The translations under genes were made by a program, and so were the position numbers. From assembly GCA_029245025.1 (NCBI GenBank), contig JAQWQC010000028.1:45228-109227 (forward strand): a stretch of DNA of 64,000 nucleotides, in the 5' to 3' direction. The DNA comes from Rhodospirillaceae bacterium. GTDB taxonomy: Bacteria; Pseudomonadota; Alphaproteobacteria; Rhodospirillales; Rhodospirillaceae. The notes under the pieces were generated by a model. The model was given only the letters and a program-made list of their open reading frames with translations. It was not told the origin of the DNA and did not search any database. The stretch's first letter is position 1; every line of letters begins with the position of its first letter. Positions 21,737 to 31,273 of the stretch are shown in pieces.

Positions 21737-22141
21737 ATGATTGGACGCTTAAACCATGTTGCGATTGCCGTACCGGATTTGGCGGCCGCAGCCGCAACCT
21801 ACCGGAACGCCCTGGGCGCGAAAGTCACGGAGCCGGAAGACTTGCCGAACCATGGTGTGACAGTGGTATTTGTCGAATTGCCTAATACCAAGATCGAATT
21901 GCTGCATCCGTTGGGTGACGGCTCACCGATTCAGGGATTTCTCGATAAGAACCCATCAGGGGGCATGCATCACGTGTGTTTTGAGGTGTATGACATTCTT
22001 GCCGCTCGTGAACAGCTTAAGGCTGAAGGTAAGCGCATCTTGGGCGACGGTGAGCCAAAGACCGGTGCACATGGCAAGCCGGTTCTATTTTTGCATCCTA
22101 AAGATTTCGATGGGACATTGATTGAGATAGAGCAGGTTTAG
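21737..22141 (+). CDS. mce: Methylmalonyl-CoA epimerase
   Basis: Interconverts (S)- and (R)-methylmalonyl-CoA in propionyl-CoA breakdown. It has 134 residues of the VOC (glyoxalase-like) fold. Metal-binding positions are visible: His in LNHVAIAVPDL near the N-terminus, His in GMHHVCFEV, and Glu in the final LIEIEQV. It is the last gene of the nuo-to-mce run; no terminator is obvious after it. Confidence 0.92.
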   Translation: MIGRLNHVAIAVPDLAAAAATYRNALGAKVTEPEDLPNHGVTVVFVELPNTKIELLHPLGDGSPIQGFLDKNPSGGMHHVCFEVYDILAAREQLKAEGKRILGDGEPKTGAHGKPVLFLHPKDFDGTLIEIEQV

Positions 22142-22275
22142 CGTCAGCGACTCCCATGGGATAAATCTTTTTGTGAGGTTTCCAATTCATTGGGCGGACC
22201 GAGGAAAAGAGCAGCGATTCTAATGTCTTAGGCCCGCAAACGACCTGTTAACCCTCTGGGGCGCAGAATTCAGGT

Positions 22276-22731
22276 ATGAAACGGATTCCTATCTTTCTTG
22301 CAATCGGCTTCGCCGTCTCAGGTTTCTCCGGTAGTACCGCCCAAACGTCACTTCTGTCGATCCACACGGACGACTGCCGACAACTTGTTTCGCACGTGCC
22401 CGGCGTTGATGTGCATGGGCGTCCAGTTATTCCAGCAGACCTAGGCGGTGGCTAGGGGATCATGGAGCCCGACAAGGTCAACATCGACATACGATTAGAC
22501 CTGGCGGAGCGGCTTGGCCTCCGCGGAGATGGTTTTGCTAGCGGCGCGTCATCCATTCTAAATGGAGAGGGGCTGGTCGGGCGCGTGACAGTGCGCGGCA
22601 ACGATATCTACTGGAATGACGTCAAGCTAGCGAGGGATAGTCATGCCGCTTTATCTGCGGCCTGTAATGACGCATTCACGGCAGCGGGAATTCCTCTGCC
22701 TTTACTGAAACCAGAGCAGACGACGGAATAG
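22276..22731 (+). pseudogene. Secreted hypothetical protein interrupted by an in-frame amber codon
   Basis: One reading frame of 151 codons is broken only by TAG at 22453-22455. The first part (22276-22455, 59 residues) starts with a signal peptide (MKRIPIFLAIGFAVSGFSG, then STAQ) and continues DCRQLVSHVPGVDVHGRPVIPADLGGG. The second part (22462-22731, 89 residues from an internal ATG) reads VNIDIRLDLAERLGL and ends with a GRVTVRGNDIYWNDVKL beta segment. The two halves look like one small exported protein of a type I associate with alphaproteobacteria, of unknown function. AGGGG six bases before the internal ATG could allow re-initiation, but that product would lack a signal peptide. A nonsense mutation, an error, or readthrough are all possible. 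Confidence 0.65.
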
Positions 22732-22735
22732 TTAG

Positions 22736-24280
22736 CTACGCCATCATCACTTCAATGAAGTGAGGGCCGGGCTGTTTTAGGCAATCAGCCAATACGGATG
22801 AGAACCGGCCGCATTCGTCAACCCGATGGGCGTCCACGCCTTGGGCCTCAGCGATTTTCACAAAATCGATCCGCGGCTCGTCCATATCCATAAGCCGGTG
22901 GGCATTGGCACCGGCGGGACCAAGGCCATGCCGCTGAAGCTCAATGTCCAATATGAGGTATCCCCGATTGGAAAAGATAACGGTGGTGACGTCTAATCGC
23001 TCTCGGGCCATGGTCCAGAGGGCTTGGATTGTGTACATGGCACCGCCGTCCCCCTGAATACACAAGATCTTTTTGTCAGGAGCAGCCACTGCCGCTCCGA
23101 CGGCAACCGGCATGGCCCAGCCAATGCCACCGCCAGTGATAAATAGCCAATCATGGGGCGCAGACCCCTCAGATTGCGCGTACGCCGGAAATCCGACCGT
23201 AATGCCTTCGTCAACGATAACAGCGTCTTCAGGTATAGCTCGGGCAATTACCGCGGATGCGGCGTCTGCAGTAATTCCGCCAGTGGGCAAATCAGGAAGG
23301 AGGAGCGGTTGAGAGAAAGCGGGCTCTTTGGCTCCAATGAGGTCCGCCAGGGCGGCGAGGCTAGTAATCACGTCTCCGCCAACTGGAACAAGAGTGTGGA
23401 GGTCGCAGCCGTCTGGAACCAATGTTCCACCGCCCCTGGGATATGAAAAGAAGGAAACGGGCTCCTTGGACCCACACAGAACCATGTGCTCCATTCCTTT
23501 GAGAGCTTCTGCGGCATCCTCGGGGAAGTAGGGAATACGGTCGACTTTTACCCGTCCAGCACCCCGTTGCATGCGTGGCTCAAAGGTATAAGCGATTAGG
23601 CGCACACCAGTTTTTTCTGCAATTGCCCCAGCGGCTTTGAGGCCGGGTTCCGTCAGACCTTCGGCGCCTATGAGAAGTGCAGTCTTGCGCCCATGGGCGC
23701 AGAGTTCTGCAATTGAGCTTGCGGTCTTATCCATAGCAGGCTCTGGGCTTGGTCGAGGAGGCGCACCCACGGCTACAATGCCTTCTGTCCAGCTGCAGTC
23801 CGCGGGAATAATCAGGCTAGCGACTTGTCCGGGCGGTCCCCAGGCTGCGGCAACAGCTTCTGCACCGTCTTGGGCAATGTCGCCGGGGTCTGCAACTTGT
23901 CGAACCCATCCAGATACGGGCTCAGCTAATCCAACAATGTCAGACGACAAAGGCGCGTCGTATTTGAGGTGAGAGCGAGGATGATTACCAATCAGGTTGA
24001 CGCTGGGGGAGTGAGCTTTGCGCCCATTGTGCAAGTGACACAATCCGTTGGCGAGGCCTGGACCTAAATGCAACAACGTTGCTGCGGGTTTTCCGGACAA
24101 CCGTGCGTAACCATCAGCTGCTCCGGTACAAACACCTTCGAACAACCCGAGGATCGGCCTCATGCGAGTGGTGCGATCAATTGCGCCGACCAAATGGGTC
24201 TCAGTTGTACCTGGGTTGGCGAAGCAGGTATCAACCCCGCAGTCGACCAGGGTTTGGATGAGAGCGTCGGCGCCAGTCAT
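22736..24280 (-). CDS. Thiamine-diphosphate enzyme, benzoylformate decarboxylase-like / acetolactate synthase large subunit-like
   Basis: A 514-residue cytoplasmic protein of the ThDP-dependent decarboxylase/ligase superfamily. The N-terminal domain begins GVDTCFANPGTTETHLVGA and has the ThDP-activating Glu48 in LFEGVCTGAADGYAR. The C-terminal ThDP site is GDGGAMYTIQALW followed by a SNRGYLIL segment, closest in my reading to the benzoylformate decarboxylase group. True acetolactate synthase is unlikely: no regulatory subunit gene is nearby. The substrate is unknown. It overlaps the second ThDP gene by four bases (ATGA), so the two are translated together. GC-rich codon use is like its neighbours. 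Confidence 0.8.
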   Translation of the reverse strand: MTGADALIQTLVDCGVDTCFANPGTTETHLVGAIDRTTRMRPILGLFEGVCTGAADGYARLSGKPAATLLHLGPGLANGLCHLHNGRKAHSPSVNLIGNHPRSHLKYDAPLSSDIVGLAEPVSGWVRQVADPGDIAQDGAEAVAAAWGPPGQVASLIIPADCSWTEGIVAVGAPPRPSPEPAMDKTASSIAELCAHGRKTALLIGAEGLTEPGLKAAGAIAEKTGVRLIAYTFEPRMQRGAGRVKVDRIPYFPEDAAEALKGMEHMVLCGSKEPVSFFSYPRGGGTLVPDGCDLHTLVPVGGDVITSLAALADLIGAKEPAFSQPLLLPDLPTGGITADAASAVIARAIPEDAVIVDEGITVGFPAYAQSEGSAPHDWLFITGGGIGWAMPVAVGAAVAAPDKKILCIQGDGGAMYTIQALWTMARERLDVTTVIFSNRGYLILDIELQRHGLGPAGANAHRLMDMDEPRIDFVKIAEAQGVDAHRVDECGRFSSVLADCLKQPGPHFIEVMMA

Positions 24281-26004
24281 TGTTGAGGGCCTTCCCCAAA
24301 ATGTTCGGCGCGAGTCTGCTCAACATCGTGGTAGAGCAGGGTGCTGGTGAGCGGATCAGGCCCTCCAGAATCTTCAACAATCACATCAACGACAACGGTT
24401 TTATCATTGATTTTAAATGCCTTATCTAGCATTTCGTCTAACTCAGATACTGCTTCCACTCTAAAGCCTGCGGCGCCAAACCCTTTCGCAACCGTATCGT
24501 AACGGGTATCTGCAAAGTGGGCGTTGATGGTTCGTCCGACTTGTCGTGGTTGCGTATGGATCTCGTTGCCCCACCCTCCGTTGTTAGAGATGACACAAAG
24601 GAACGGTAAACCGGCCTTTTTCGCAGAATCTAACTCCGCACAATAGAAGCCAAAAGCGCCGTCGCCGGTCACCATGACTACTCTTCGTTCAGGTTGCCCG
24701 GTTTCTGCGGCAACTTCTTTTGCTCCAGCGACTGCACCCAGAGCGAGAGGTGTGCCCATTCCCATAGAGCCGAGCGGCATAGTGTCCATGTATCCGCCTT
24801 CGTGGGCGTAGCGGGTGACGGCCCAACTCCGTACTAATATGGATGCACCGTCTTGTACGAAAATGGCATCGTCAGGCAGGCGTGCGTTGACCGATCGCGC
24901 TAGGCGGAAGGGGTGAATGTGATCTTCTTCTAGGCCACTGTCTGCAATGACAGTTAGGCGTTCCTGCAGGCTTTGCTTAACCCAAGAGGGGTCATAACCG
25001 TCTGAGCCGCGTGCGTTCAAGTCAGCCATGATAGCAGCAAGCGCGGTTCGACTGTCGGCGACAAGACCAACCTCAACCAGGCGGTTGCGGCCTATTTCCT
25101 CGGCTGCGAGATCGATTTGAATCATTTTCGCTGTTGGCGGGAAGCGGGGACTCAGACCGTAACCAAATTTCTTTGCCATCCGTGCACCGGCCCAAATGAC
25201 AAGGTCAGCCTTGTGGGCGGCGAATTGTGCGAGAGGCCATCCCCATCCAGTGCGATCATCTTCGGGCACTAACCCTCGTCCCAGATTGTGAGTGGCGACC
25301 GGGACACCCATATTTACAAATTCACGTAATATAGGGCCTGCGCCAGACCGAAAAGAACCAGACCCGGCAATAATGAGAGGGCGTTTCGCCGCCTGCAGTA
25401 GGTCACCGACCTTGCCAACATCCTCGCTTGTTGGTGCAGGGCGAGGGTTTGGCAGCACCGGTGTATCCAATTCAACACCTGGGTCGACCAAGTCTTTGAG
25501 GAAGTCTTTCGGAAAAGCCAAGACAACAGGTCCCGGGCGCCCCGCTAAAGCGCGGCGACAAGCGGCCTCAAGATATTCGCCCAGACGTCCGGCGCTTTGC
25601 GCCGTGCGTGCCCATTTTGTGACAGGCTGCACCAAGCCCAGAATGCCGTGGTCGAAATCTAGTTCCGGTTGCGTCCAACTGTCAGGCTCACGCCCGACTA
25701 AAACGACGACCGGGGAACAGGCTTCGAAAGCTTGTTGCAATCCGGTTATGGCGTTTGGCATGCCTTGATCAACGTTAACCATGGCGATGCCCACCTTTCC
25801 GGTGACCCGCGAATACCCGTCGGCGGCGCCTACGGTGGCGCTCTCATGACGGCTTGGCACAATGCGGAAGTCCGCTTTTTCGCATTCATCGAGCAGCAGG
25901 GTTTGCGACGCGCCGGCCAGGGCGAACACCGTCTTGACACCAAAGCGCTCAAGCACCTTGCGCATAACGGCTGCTCCAGTCAGGCGATTGGTTTGGGTGC
26001 TCAT
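24277..26004 (-). CDS. Thiamine-diphosphate enzyme, oxalyl-CoA decarboxylase / benzaldehyde lyase / 2-hydroxyacyl-CoA lyase-like
   Basis: A 575-residue member of the same superfamily as its downstream partner but from a different branch. The activating Glu54 is in SRHESATVGAADGYSR. The ThDP motif GDGAFGFYCAELDSA followed by NNGGWGNEI and DTRYDTVAKGFG resembles the benzaldehyde lyase/oxalyl-CoA decarboxylase group. It is the first gene of a two-gene operon with GGAGG upstream of ATG at 26004 and a palindrome in the promoter region. The pair may act in the same pathway or form a mixed complex; that is inference. I see no CoA-transferase or dehydrogenase partner that would name the substrate. 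Confidence 0.8.
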   Translation of the reverse strand: MSTQTNRLTGAAVMRKVLERFGVKTVFALAGASQTLLLDECEKADFRIVPSRHESATVGAADGYSRVTGKVGIAMVNVDQGMPNAITGLQQAFEACSPVVVLVGREPDSWTQPELDFDHGILGLVQPVTKWARTAQSAGRLGEYLEAACRRALAGRPGPVVLAFPKDFLKDLVDPGVELDTPVLPNPRPAPTSEDVGKVGDLLQAAKRPLIIAGSGSFRSGAGPILREFVNMGVPVATHNLGRGLVPEDDRTGWGWPLAQFAAHKADLVIWAGARMAKKFGYGLSPRFPPTAKMIQIDLAAEEIGRNRLVEVGLVADSRTALAAIMADLNARGSDGYDPSWVKQSLQERLTVIADSGLEEDHIHPFRLARSVNARLPDDAIFVQDGASILVRSWAVTRYAHEGGYMDTMPLGSMGMGTPLALGAVAGAKEVAAETGQPERRVVMVTGDGAFGFYCAELDSAKKAGLPFLCVISNNGGWGNEIHTQPRQVGRTINAHFADTRYDTVAKGFGAAGFRVEAVSELDEMLDKAFKINDKTVVVDVIVEDSGGPDPLTSTLLYHDVEQTRAEHFGEGPQQ

Positions 26005-26024
26005 TAGACCTCCAAAAACATGTC

Positions 26025-26040
26025 TAGCTTGACTAAGCTA
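26025..26040. promoter_or_regulatory. Palindrome between the ThDP operon and the TRAP remnant
   Basis: TAGCTT and AAGCTA are perfect six-base arms around GACT, starting 21 bases upstream of the first ThDP gene and 40 bases before the TRAP remnant. Size and place suit an operator for a dimeric regulator. No regulator gene is adjacent. Confidence 0.35.
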
Positions 26041-26079
26041 AGGCCCTGGTTTGTTTAACTCTACGGAATAATTTGCCCC

Positions 26080-26652
26080 ATGCGCATGCAGCACCTCCAT
26101 ACTCTATGTCTGATATTCATTGCCGCGTTCGTGTCATGGGCATTGCCAGGCATGGATGCCAAGGCTGAACCAATCAAAGGCCGTATGGCGTCTAGTGCGC
26201 TTAAGGGGTCGGTTTGGGATCGTCAGTGGGACCGCTACATAGAGGATTTCGCGTCTCGACCAGATTTATTCAACGTGGATTATCATATCTACGGTGAACT
26301 CGGCGCATCGGAACCTCTGCTCGGTGCACTTAAGCGTGGCCGGGTGCAATTTGTGGTGACCTCACAATCGCTCATCTCTGCACAAATTCCAGAAGTGGCG
26401 GTGTTGAATTTGCCTTACCTATTCGAAATCTGCGACGTATCGGATTACGTTTACGACTGTTGTATCCTTCCGTTAACTTGGCCATCGCAAGTGGTCTTTA
26501 AGAGTTGAAGACTGTTCATTGGCCTCATGTGCCAGTCGGAGATTATGCCGGGGTAAGGCGCCCGGTTCATGTTGAGGCGTCTGAGCGCGTCATCTCCATT
26601 GCTAGTTTACTGAACATGGATAGCACCGCATGTCTTGAGAATGTCGTCTAAG
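26080..26652 (+). pseudogene. Decayed TRAP-type substrate-binding protein (DctP family)
   Basis: An open frame of 142 codons (26080-26508) has a signal peptide ending near GMDAKAEP and then a segment like the first third of a TRAP periplasmic binding protein: LGASEPLLGALKRGRVQF and AVLNLPYLFE. After about residue 120 the match is lost and the frame stops. A family-like stretch resumes in another frame from 26520 to 26652 (WPHVPVGDYAGV, then HVEASERVIS). A full protein would have about 330 residues. No TRAP membrane genes (dctQ, dctM) are nearby. It is read here as a truncated, frameshifted remnant; its divergent position suggests the lost transporter once served the adjacent ThDP enzymes. Confidence 0.6.
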
Positions 26653-27032
26653 ACATTCCCCATGCCTTCTTCGTCATCAACCATTAAGAGGCTATAAGGG
26701 GAATAGTCGAAGGCTTCGCCTCTAGCCGAAGAGAGCCAGACAAAATTGCCGCTCGATTTTTCATATGCTCAGTTTTGTAATCTCGGATGGACTTGAGACC
26801 TTTTTTTTCCCGTTTTCCTGACCCTATTCCACCAGTGCAACATGGAGTGTAGTCGAAACTAAATAAAAACCAACAAATCTGAGGGTGTTTCTGGTTCAGC
26901 CATTTCAACCGAGTTCCCACACTCTAAGAGAGTTTTTTGGAAGGGCTTGTAGAGCGTTTCATAGACACCCGCCTAAGCATTGCCTAAGTTGCCCGGTAGT
27001 CTTATTCATAATCCAATTTCCCGAGGTTTTTC
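26653..27032. other. Intergenic region before proS with a possible response-regulator remnant
   Basis: No intact gene. On the minus strand, about 26610-26699, one frame reads YSLLMVDDEEGMGNVLDDIL, which resembles the first strand and helix of a response-regulator receiver domain, including the acidic pair and Asp-rich loop, and then stops. It partly overlaps the TRAP remnant, so one of the two matches may be chance. The remaining 330 bases are AT-rich with no gene seen. Confidence 0.3.
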
Positions 27033-28367
27033 ATGCGGTTGTCCCGCACTTTCATCCCCACACTCAAGGAAACACCTTCAGAAGCGCAAATCGTCTCGCA
27101 TCGATTGATGTTGCGCGCTGGCTTGGTTCGCCAACATGCGGCAGGAATTTATAACTGGCTGCCGATGGGAACGCTGGTGCTGCGCAATATCGAGCAGATT
27201 GTCCGTGAAGAGCAAAATGATGCTGGCGCGCTGGAAGTGATCATGCCGACGATACAGTCGGGAGACCTTTGGAAGGAAAGTGGCCGTTACAACGATTATG
27301 GACCCGAGATGCTTCGGATTCAGGACCGCCACGAACGTGACATGTTGTATGGCCCAACGCATGAAGAGGTGGTCACCGACATTTTCCGCAACAATATTCG
27401 TAGCTACAAAGACCTGCCGTTAAATTTGTATCAGATTCATTGGAAGTTTCGGGACGAAGTACGGCCAAGGTTCGGTGTGATGCGGGGTCGGGAATTCTTG
27501 ATGAAAGACGCTTATTCTTTCGACCTGACTTACGAAGCAGCGCGACACTCCTACAATCAAATGTTCGTCGCGTACCTTCGAACATTCTCACGTATGGGGC
27601 TGCAAGCGATACCCATGAAGGCTGATCCAGGTCCGATCGGTGGTGACTTAAGCCACGAGTTCATTGTTCTCGCAGATACAGGCGAAAGCGCCGTGTATTG
27701 CCATAAAGACCTTCTGCGGAAGTCAATCCCGTTAGTTGTTGATTATGCCTCGAATTTGCAACCAATTGTTGACGACTGGACTAGCGAGTATGCTGCGACC
27801 GATGAAGAGCACGACGAAGCCAAAACGATAGAACTCGGCGATGATTTGGTCTCCGCGCGGGGTATCGAAGTAGGGCATATCTTCCATTTCGGCAAAAAGT
27901 ATTCGGAGCCCATGGGGGCGCAAGTGGCGTCTCCCAATGGAGATATGATCACCCCATTCATGGGTAGCTATGGGATTGGTGTATCCCGTTTGGTTGGCGC
28001 CATCATTGAAGCCTGCCATGATGACGACGGCATCATTTGGCCGGATACAGTGGCACCTTATCGCATTGGCCTGATCAATTTGAAAGTCGGTGACCCGGAT
28101 ACGGATAAGGTCTGTTCTGATCTCTATGCAAAGTTTCACGAGATCGGTATGTCGACGCTTTATGACGACCGGGAAGAGCGCGCGGGCGTGAAATTTTCAA
28201 ACATGGATTTGATTGGATTGCCTTGGCAATTGATTATCGGGCCCAAGGGCCTCAAAGACGGTACGGTCGAGCTAAAACGCAGGTCCACGGGTGAGCGTCA
28301 GATTTTGCCTTTGGATAGTGTGCTGTCGACCCTGACAGGACCTCAATCTGAGGTAGGACTCGGCTGA
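27033..28367 (+). CDS. proS: Prolyl-tRNA synthetase (short alphaproteobacterial form)
   Basis: Charges tRNA-Pro with proline. The 444-residue length marks the short form without the editing insertion found in E. coli ProRS (about 570). Class II motifs are visible: motif 1 around [17 protein letters not shown], motif 2 in [25 protein letters not shown], and motif 3 in [16 protein letters not shown]. The anticodon-binding domain occupies the last 110 residues. The stop shares one base with the lolC/E start. Confidence 0.96.
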   Translation: MRLSRTFIPTLKETPSEAQIVSHRLMLRAGLVRQHAAGIYNWLPMGTLVLRNIEQIVREEQNDAGALEVIMPTIQSGDLWKESGRYNDYGPEMLRIQDRHERDMLYGPTHEEVVTDIFRNNIRSYKDLPLNLYQIHWKFRDEVRPRFGVMRGREFLMKDAYSFDLTYEAARHSYNQMFVAYLRTFSRMGLQAIPMKADPGPIGGDLSHEFIVLADTGESAVYCHKDLLRKSIPLVVDYASNLQPIVDDWTSEYAATDEEHDEAKTIELGDDLVSARGIEVGHIFHFGKKYSEPMGAQVASPNGDMITPFMGSYGIGVSRLVGAIIEACHDDDGIIWPDTVAPYRIGLINLKVGDPDTDKVCSDLYAKFHEIGMSTLYDDREERAGVKFSNMDLIGLPWQLIIGPKGLKDGTVELKRRSTGERQILPLDSVLSTLTGPQSEVGLG

Positions 28368-29611
28368 TGTTTGGTACCTTTGAGCGTATGATGGCGGGGA
28401 GGTATCTCCGCGCCCGGCGCAAAGAGGGGTTTGTCTCGGTTATCGCTGGGTTTTCCTTACTAGGGATCGGTTTAGGCGTAGCTACTTTGATTATTGTCAT
28501 GGCCGTGATGAACGGATATCGGCAAGATATCATGGACCGTATACTCGGCGTGAATGGGCATATCGACGTCCGAGGTGTTGAGTTTTCAATCGCTGACTAC
28601 GATCTTCGGGTCGATGCCATCAAAGCCTTGCCAGGCGTCGTCGCTGTGATGCCACAGATCACAGGCCAAGTTATGGCGACAACGCATGGCATATCCTCTG
28701 GCGCTGTCGTGCGCGGCGTGCTTGGAGAAGACCTTGCCGCCAGAACCGTTATTTCAGAGAATATTGCACAGGGCTCCTTCCCGGCTTTCGCGCGCGGTGA
28801 GGGGCTTATGATTGGCGTGCGTATGGCTGAACGGTTTCGGGTTAACCTTGGAGATAGCCTGACGCTGATTTCACCAAAAGGGAATGTTACAGCATTCGGA
28901 ACAGCGCCGCGTCTCAAAGATTACCCGATTGTGGCGCTGTTTGACGTCGGCATGAGTGACTTTGACTCGTCGATTGTTTTCATGCCCTTAAATCTGGCCC
29001 AGACCTATTTCAAATATCCAGAAAGTGTCACCGGTATCGAGATACAGGTCGAAGACCCGGATCAGGCGCGTTTTATAGCCCGTGAAGTCGCCGCCGTGAC
29101 GGGCCCAGGGGTGAATGTTTTATCCTGGGAGCAAACAAACTCAACGTTCTTCAACGCGCTGCAAGTCGAACGTAATGTCATGTTTCTTATTCTCACACTG
29201 ATTATCGTGGTTGCGGCGTTCAACATCATTGCTGGCCTCATCATGCTGGTGAAGGATAAAGGCAGGGACATCGCAATTCTAAGAACGATGGGCGCAACCC
29301 GCGGGATGATCATGCGAGTATTCTTTCTTGCGGGAGCCAGCGTTGGGGTCAGCGGAACAATTTTGGGTCTTATTCTCGGTGTTCTGTTTTGTGAGAATAT
29401 CGAGTCCGTGAGAGCAGTCCTTGAGAGCATCACGGGGACAGACCTGTTCTCAGCCGAGATATACTTTTTGTCGACCATCCCCGCTAAGATGGATTGGGGG
29501 GAAGTTACCTCGGTTGTGTTGATGGCCTTGGGTCTGTCCTTTGTGGCCACGCTTTATCCATCCTGGAGGGCCGCTAATACGGACCCAGTCGAGGCTCTGC
29601 GCTATGAATAG
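28367..29611 (+). CDS. lolC: Lipoprotein-releasing ABC transporter permease LolC/LolE
   Basis: An inner-membrane permease that extracts outer-membrane lipoproteins and hands them to LolA. It has 414 residues with one N-terminal helix (about 30-50), a large periplasmic domain (about 55-265), and three C-terminal helices forming the FtsX-like domain. There is only one permease gene here, so it may act as a homodimer with LolD, as in other bacteria with a single LolC/E-type permease; the choice of lolC or lolE as the name is arbitrary. It overlaps lolD by eight bases. Confidence 0.92.
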   Translation: MFGTFERMMAGRYLRARRKEGFVSVIAGFSLLGIGLGVATLIIVMAVMNGYRQDIMDRILGVNGHIDVRGVEFSIADYDLRVDAIKALPGVVAVMPQITGQVMATTHGISSGAVVRGVLGEDLAARTVISENIAQGSFPAFARGEGLMIGVRMAERFRVNLGDSLTLISPKGNVTAFGTAPRLKDYPIVALFDVGMSDFDSSIVFMPLNLAQTYFKYPESVTGIEIQVEDPDQARFIAREVAAVTGPGVNVLSWEQTNSTFFNALQVERNVMFLILTLIIVVAAFNIIAGLIMLVKDKGRDIAILRTMGATRGMIMRVFFLAGASVGVSGTILGLILGVLFCENIESVRAVLESITGTDLFSAEIYFLSTIPAKMDWGEVTSVVLMALGLSFVATLYPSWRAANTDPVEALRYE

Positions 29612-30293
29612 TGGAGCGGTGTTGACGCTAGTAACGGTTCGACGGACGTTCGAGCAGGGTGGAAAACGGCTCGATGTTCTGCGCGGGGCCAGCCTCAAAG
29701 TTGTGCCTGGCGAGATCGTCGCCCTGGTAGGGCCATCGGGATCAGGGAAATCCACTCTATTGCATTTGGCCGGTCTATTGGAAAAACCGGACGAAGGCGA
29801 TGTATTCTTGGCCGATGAGCGCGGCGGAGATTTAACAGAGCAAGAGCAAACTGCTTTGCGGCTCAGGCATCTTGGGTTTGTGTATCAATATCACCACTTA
29901 TTGCCGGAGTTTTCTGCGATTGAGAATGTTATTGTGCCGCAAATGATTTTTGGCGTTACAAGGGATCAGGCTGCAGTTAGGGCCAGAGAGCTACTGGATA
30001 GTCTAGGATTGTCTGATCGCTATGACCACCGGCCTGGAATTCTCTCAGGGGGTGAGCAACAGAGGGTGGCTATTGCTCGTGCGCTGGCAAACAAGCCATC
30101 ACTTTTATTGGCGGATGAGCCCACTGGAAATCTCGACCCACATACAGCGGAGGGCGTTTTCAATGCTTTACTTACGCTGTCCCGTGATCATGGCTTGGCC
30201 GCTTTGGTGGCAACCCATAATCCAGAACTCGCCAAGAGAATGGATCGGATTGTGCGGTTAGATGAAGGTCTCCTCATTGAGGACAGGCTCTAA
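29604..30293 (+). CDS. lolD: Lipoprotein-releasing system ATP-binding protein LolD
   Basis: ABC ATPase that powers the LolC/E permease. It has 229 residues with Walker A GPSGSGKST, signature LSGGEQQRVAIARAL and Walker B LLLADEPTGNLD. The chosen start is ATG at 29604, inside the end of lolC/E; the open frame extends upstream, but those residues are not family-like. Confidence 0.94.
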   Translation: MNSGAVLTLVTVRRTFEQGGKRLDVLRGASLKVVPGEIVALVGPSGSGKSTLLHLAGLLEKPDEGDVFLADERGGDLTEQEQTALRLRHLGFVYQYHHLLPEFSAIENVIVPQMIFGVTRDQAAVRARELLDSLGLSDRYDHRPGILSGGEQQRVAIARALANKPSLLLADEPTGNLDPHTAEGVFNALLTLSRDHGLAALVATHNPELAKRMDRIVRLDEGLLIEDRL

Positions 30294-30301
30294 GGGCAAA
30301 C

Positions 30302-31143
30302 CTAGGCTACCCCTGCATGAACGTGTTCGGAGAGCCAAGCGTTAACCTGGTTGTTGAACGAAATTTGCCTGGCTAAGTGAAAGTTCATTGATTTATTTGC
30401 TGCTGTGGCAGGCGCAATAGTATCGGTGTTTCCGAGCTCGGCTGAAATCATATAAAAAATCCCGCTTCGTAAACATTTACGGGGATGCCACCTCCACGCT
30501 CATACACCTCAGCCAAACTGAGCGCAGCCGCGGATTTTTCAGCAATCGCGTCCAAGGCAAATAAGTCGTCGGTACCTGGCGGGTGTTTATCAATCTCTGT
30601 CCATCGAGATATTGTGTCGCCAGCGAATAGAGTGCTTCCAGGATGTTCCTGCAGGGCAGCCTTGCTGAAAGATGCTGCTGCTTTGAGTGGTAAAATTATG
30701 ACAAAGTCGCTATTCAATTACAGTTCTCGGAGTAACGATTAATAAACTGCATACCCTTAGTCAGAGCGGTGTCTATAAAACGCTGCGGCTTTGATGATGT
30801 CTTGATCTACGTCGCAAACACCTTTTTTATAAAAATTGTCGATCAGTGTGAGGCTATAAGTAGCTCCGGATTCTACTCGAAACCTTAGATGCTTGAGGGC
30901 GAGTACATTATCTCGTTCAACGCTAGTTCCAGATGCAGCACGAGGCTCAACAGCCAAAACCGTTTTGGCATCTCCTTGGGTGAGGCCGAGTTCATTCAGT
31001 CGAAGGGCCGCAGCATAATTAAACCCAGGGTGCGGGCAGTAAAGGCAGGGGTCTCCAGGTCTTGCGCTTAGTTGGAGATGCCGTGCAGAGCAACTTATCC
31101 AGCGCAAAAAGGATACGGTGGACCTTACCAATACCGGGTCCAC
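30302..31143 (-). pseudogene. Decayed Sel1-repeat-like gene
   Basis: One minus-strand frame runs from 31143 to 30448, broken by three stop codons between 30757 and 30717. Both halves carry Sel1-like (SLR) repeat features: GATYSLTLIDNFYKKGVCD followed by DQDIIKAAAFYRH in the first, and AALSLAEVYERGGGIPVNVYEA in the second, each close to the pattern A-x2-L-x2-x-Y-x2-G-x-G-V-x-D-x4-A-x2-WY. A shift near 30450 then leads to a frame ending NQVNAWLSEHVHAGVA at 30302. Sel1 proteins act as protein-interaction scaffolds. No recognisable N-terminus or start remains. The family is inferred from repeat spacing only. Confidence 0.45.
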
Positions 31144-31273
31144 CGCTGGGAATAGGGGCTGACAATTTAGCTGATAAAGATACGCCGCCTATTCAAAAAC
31201 GCATAATTAAGACAGGTACGTTTAGGCCAATAAGCTTGTACCCATAACTGGTAACCCCTATCTCACGACCATT

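Noticed and set aside
23073..24350. Several plus-strand open frames opposite the ThDP genes
   Set aside because: Antisense shadows of GC-rich coding sequence with complete conserved enzymes on the other strand.
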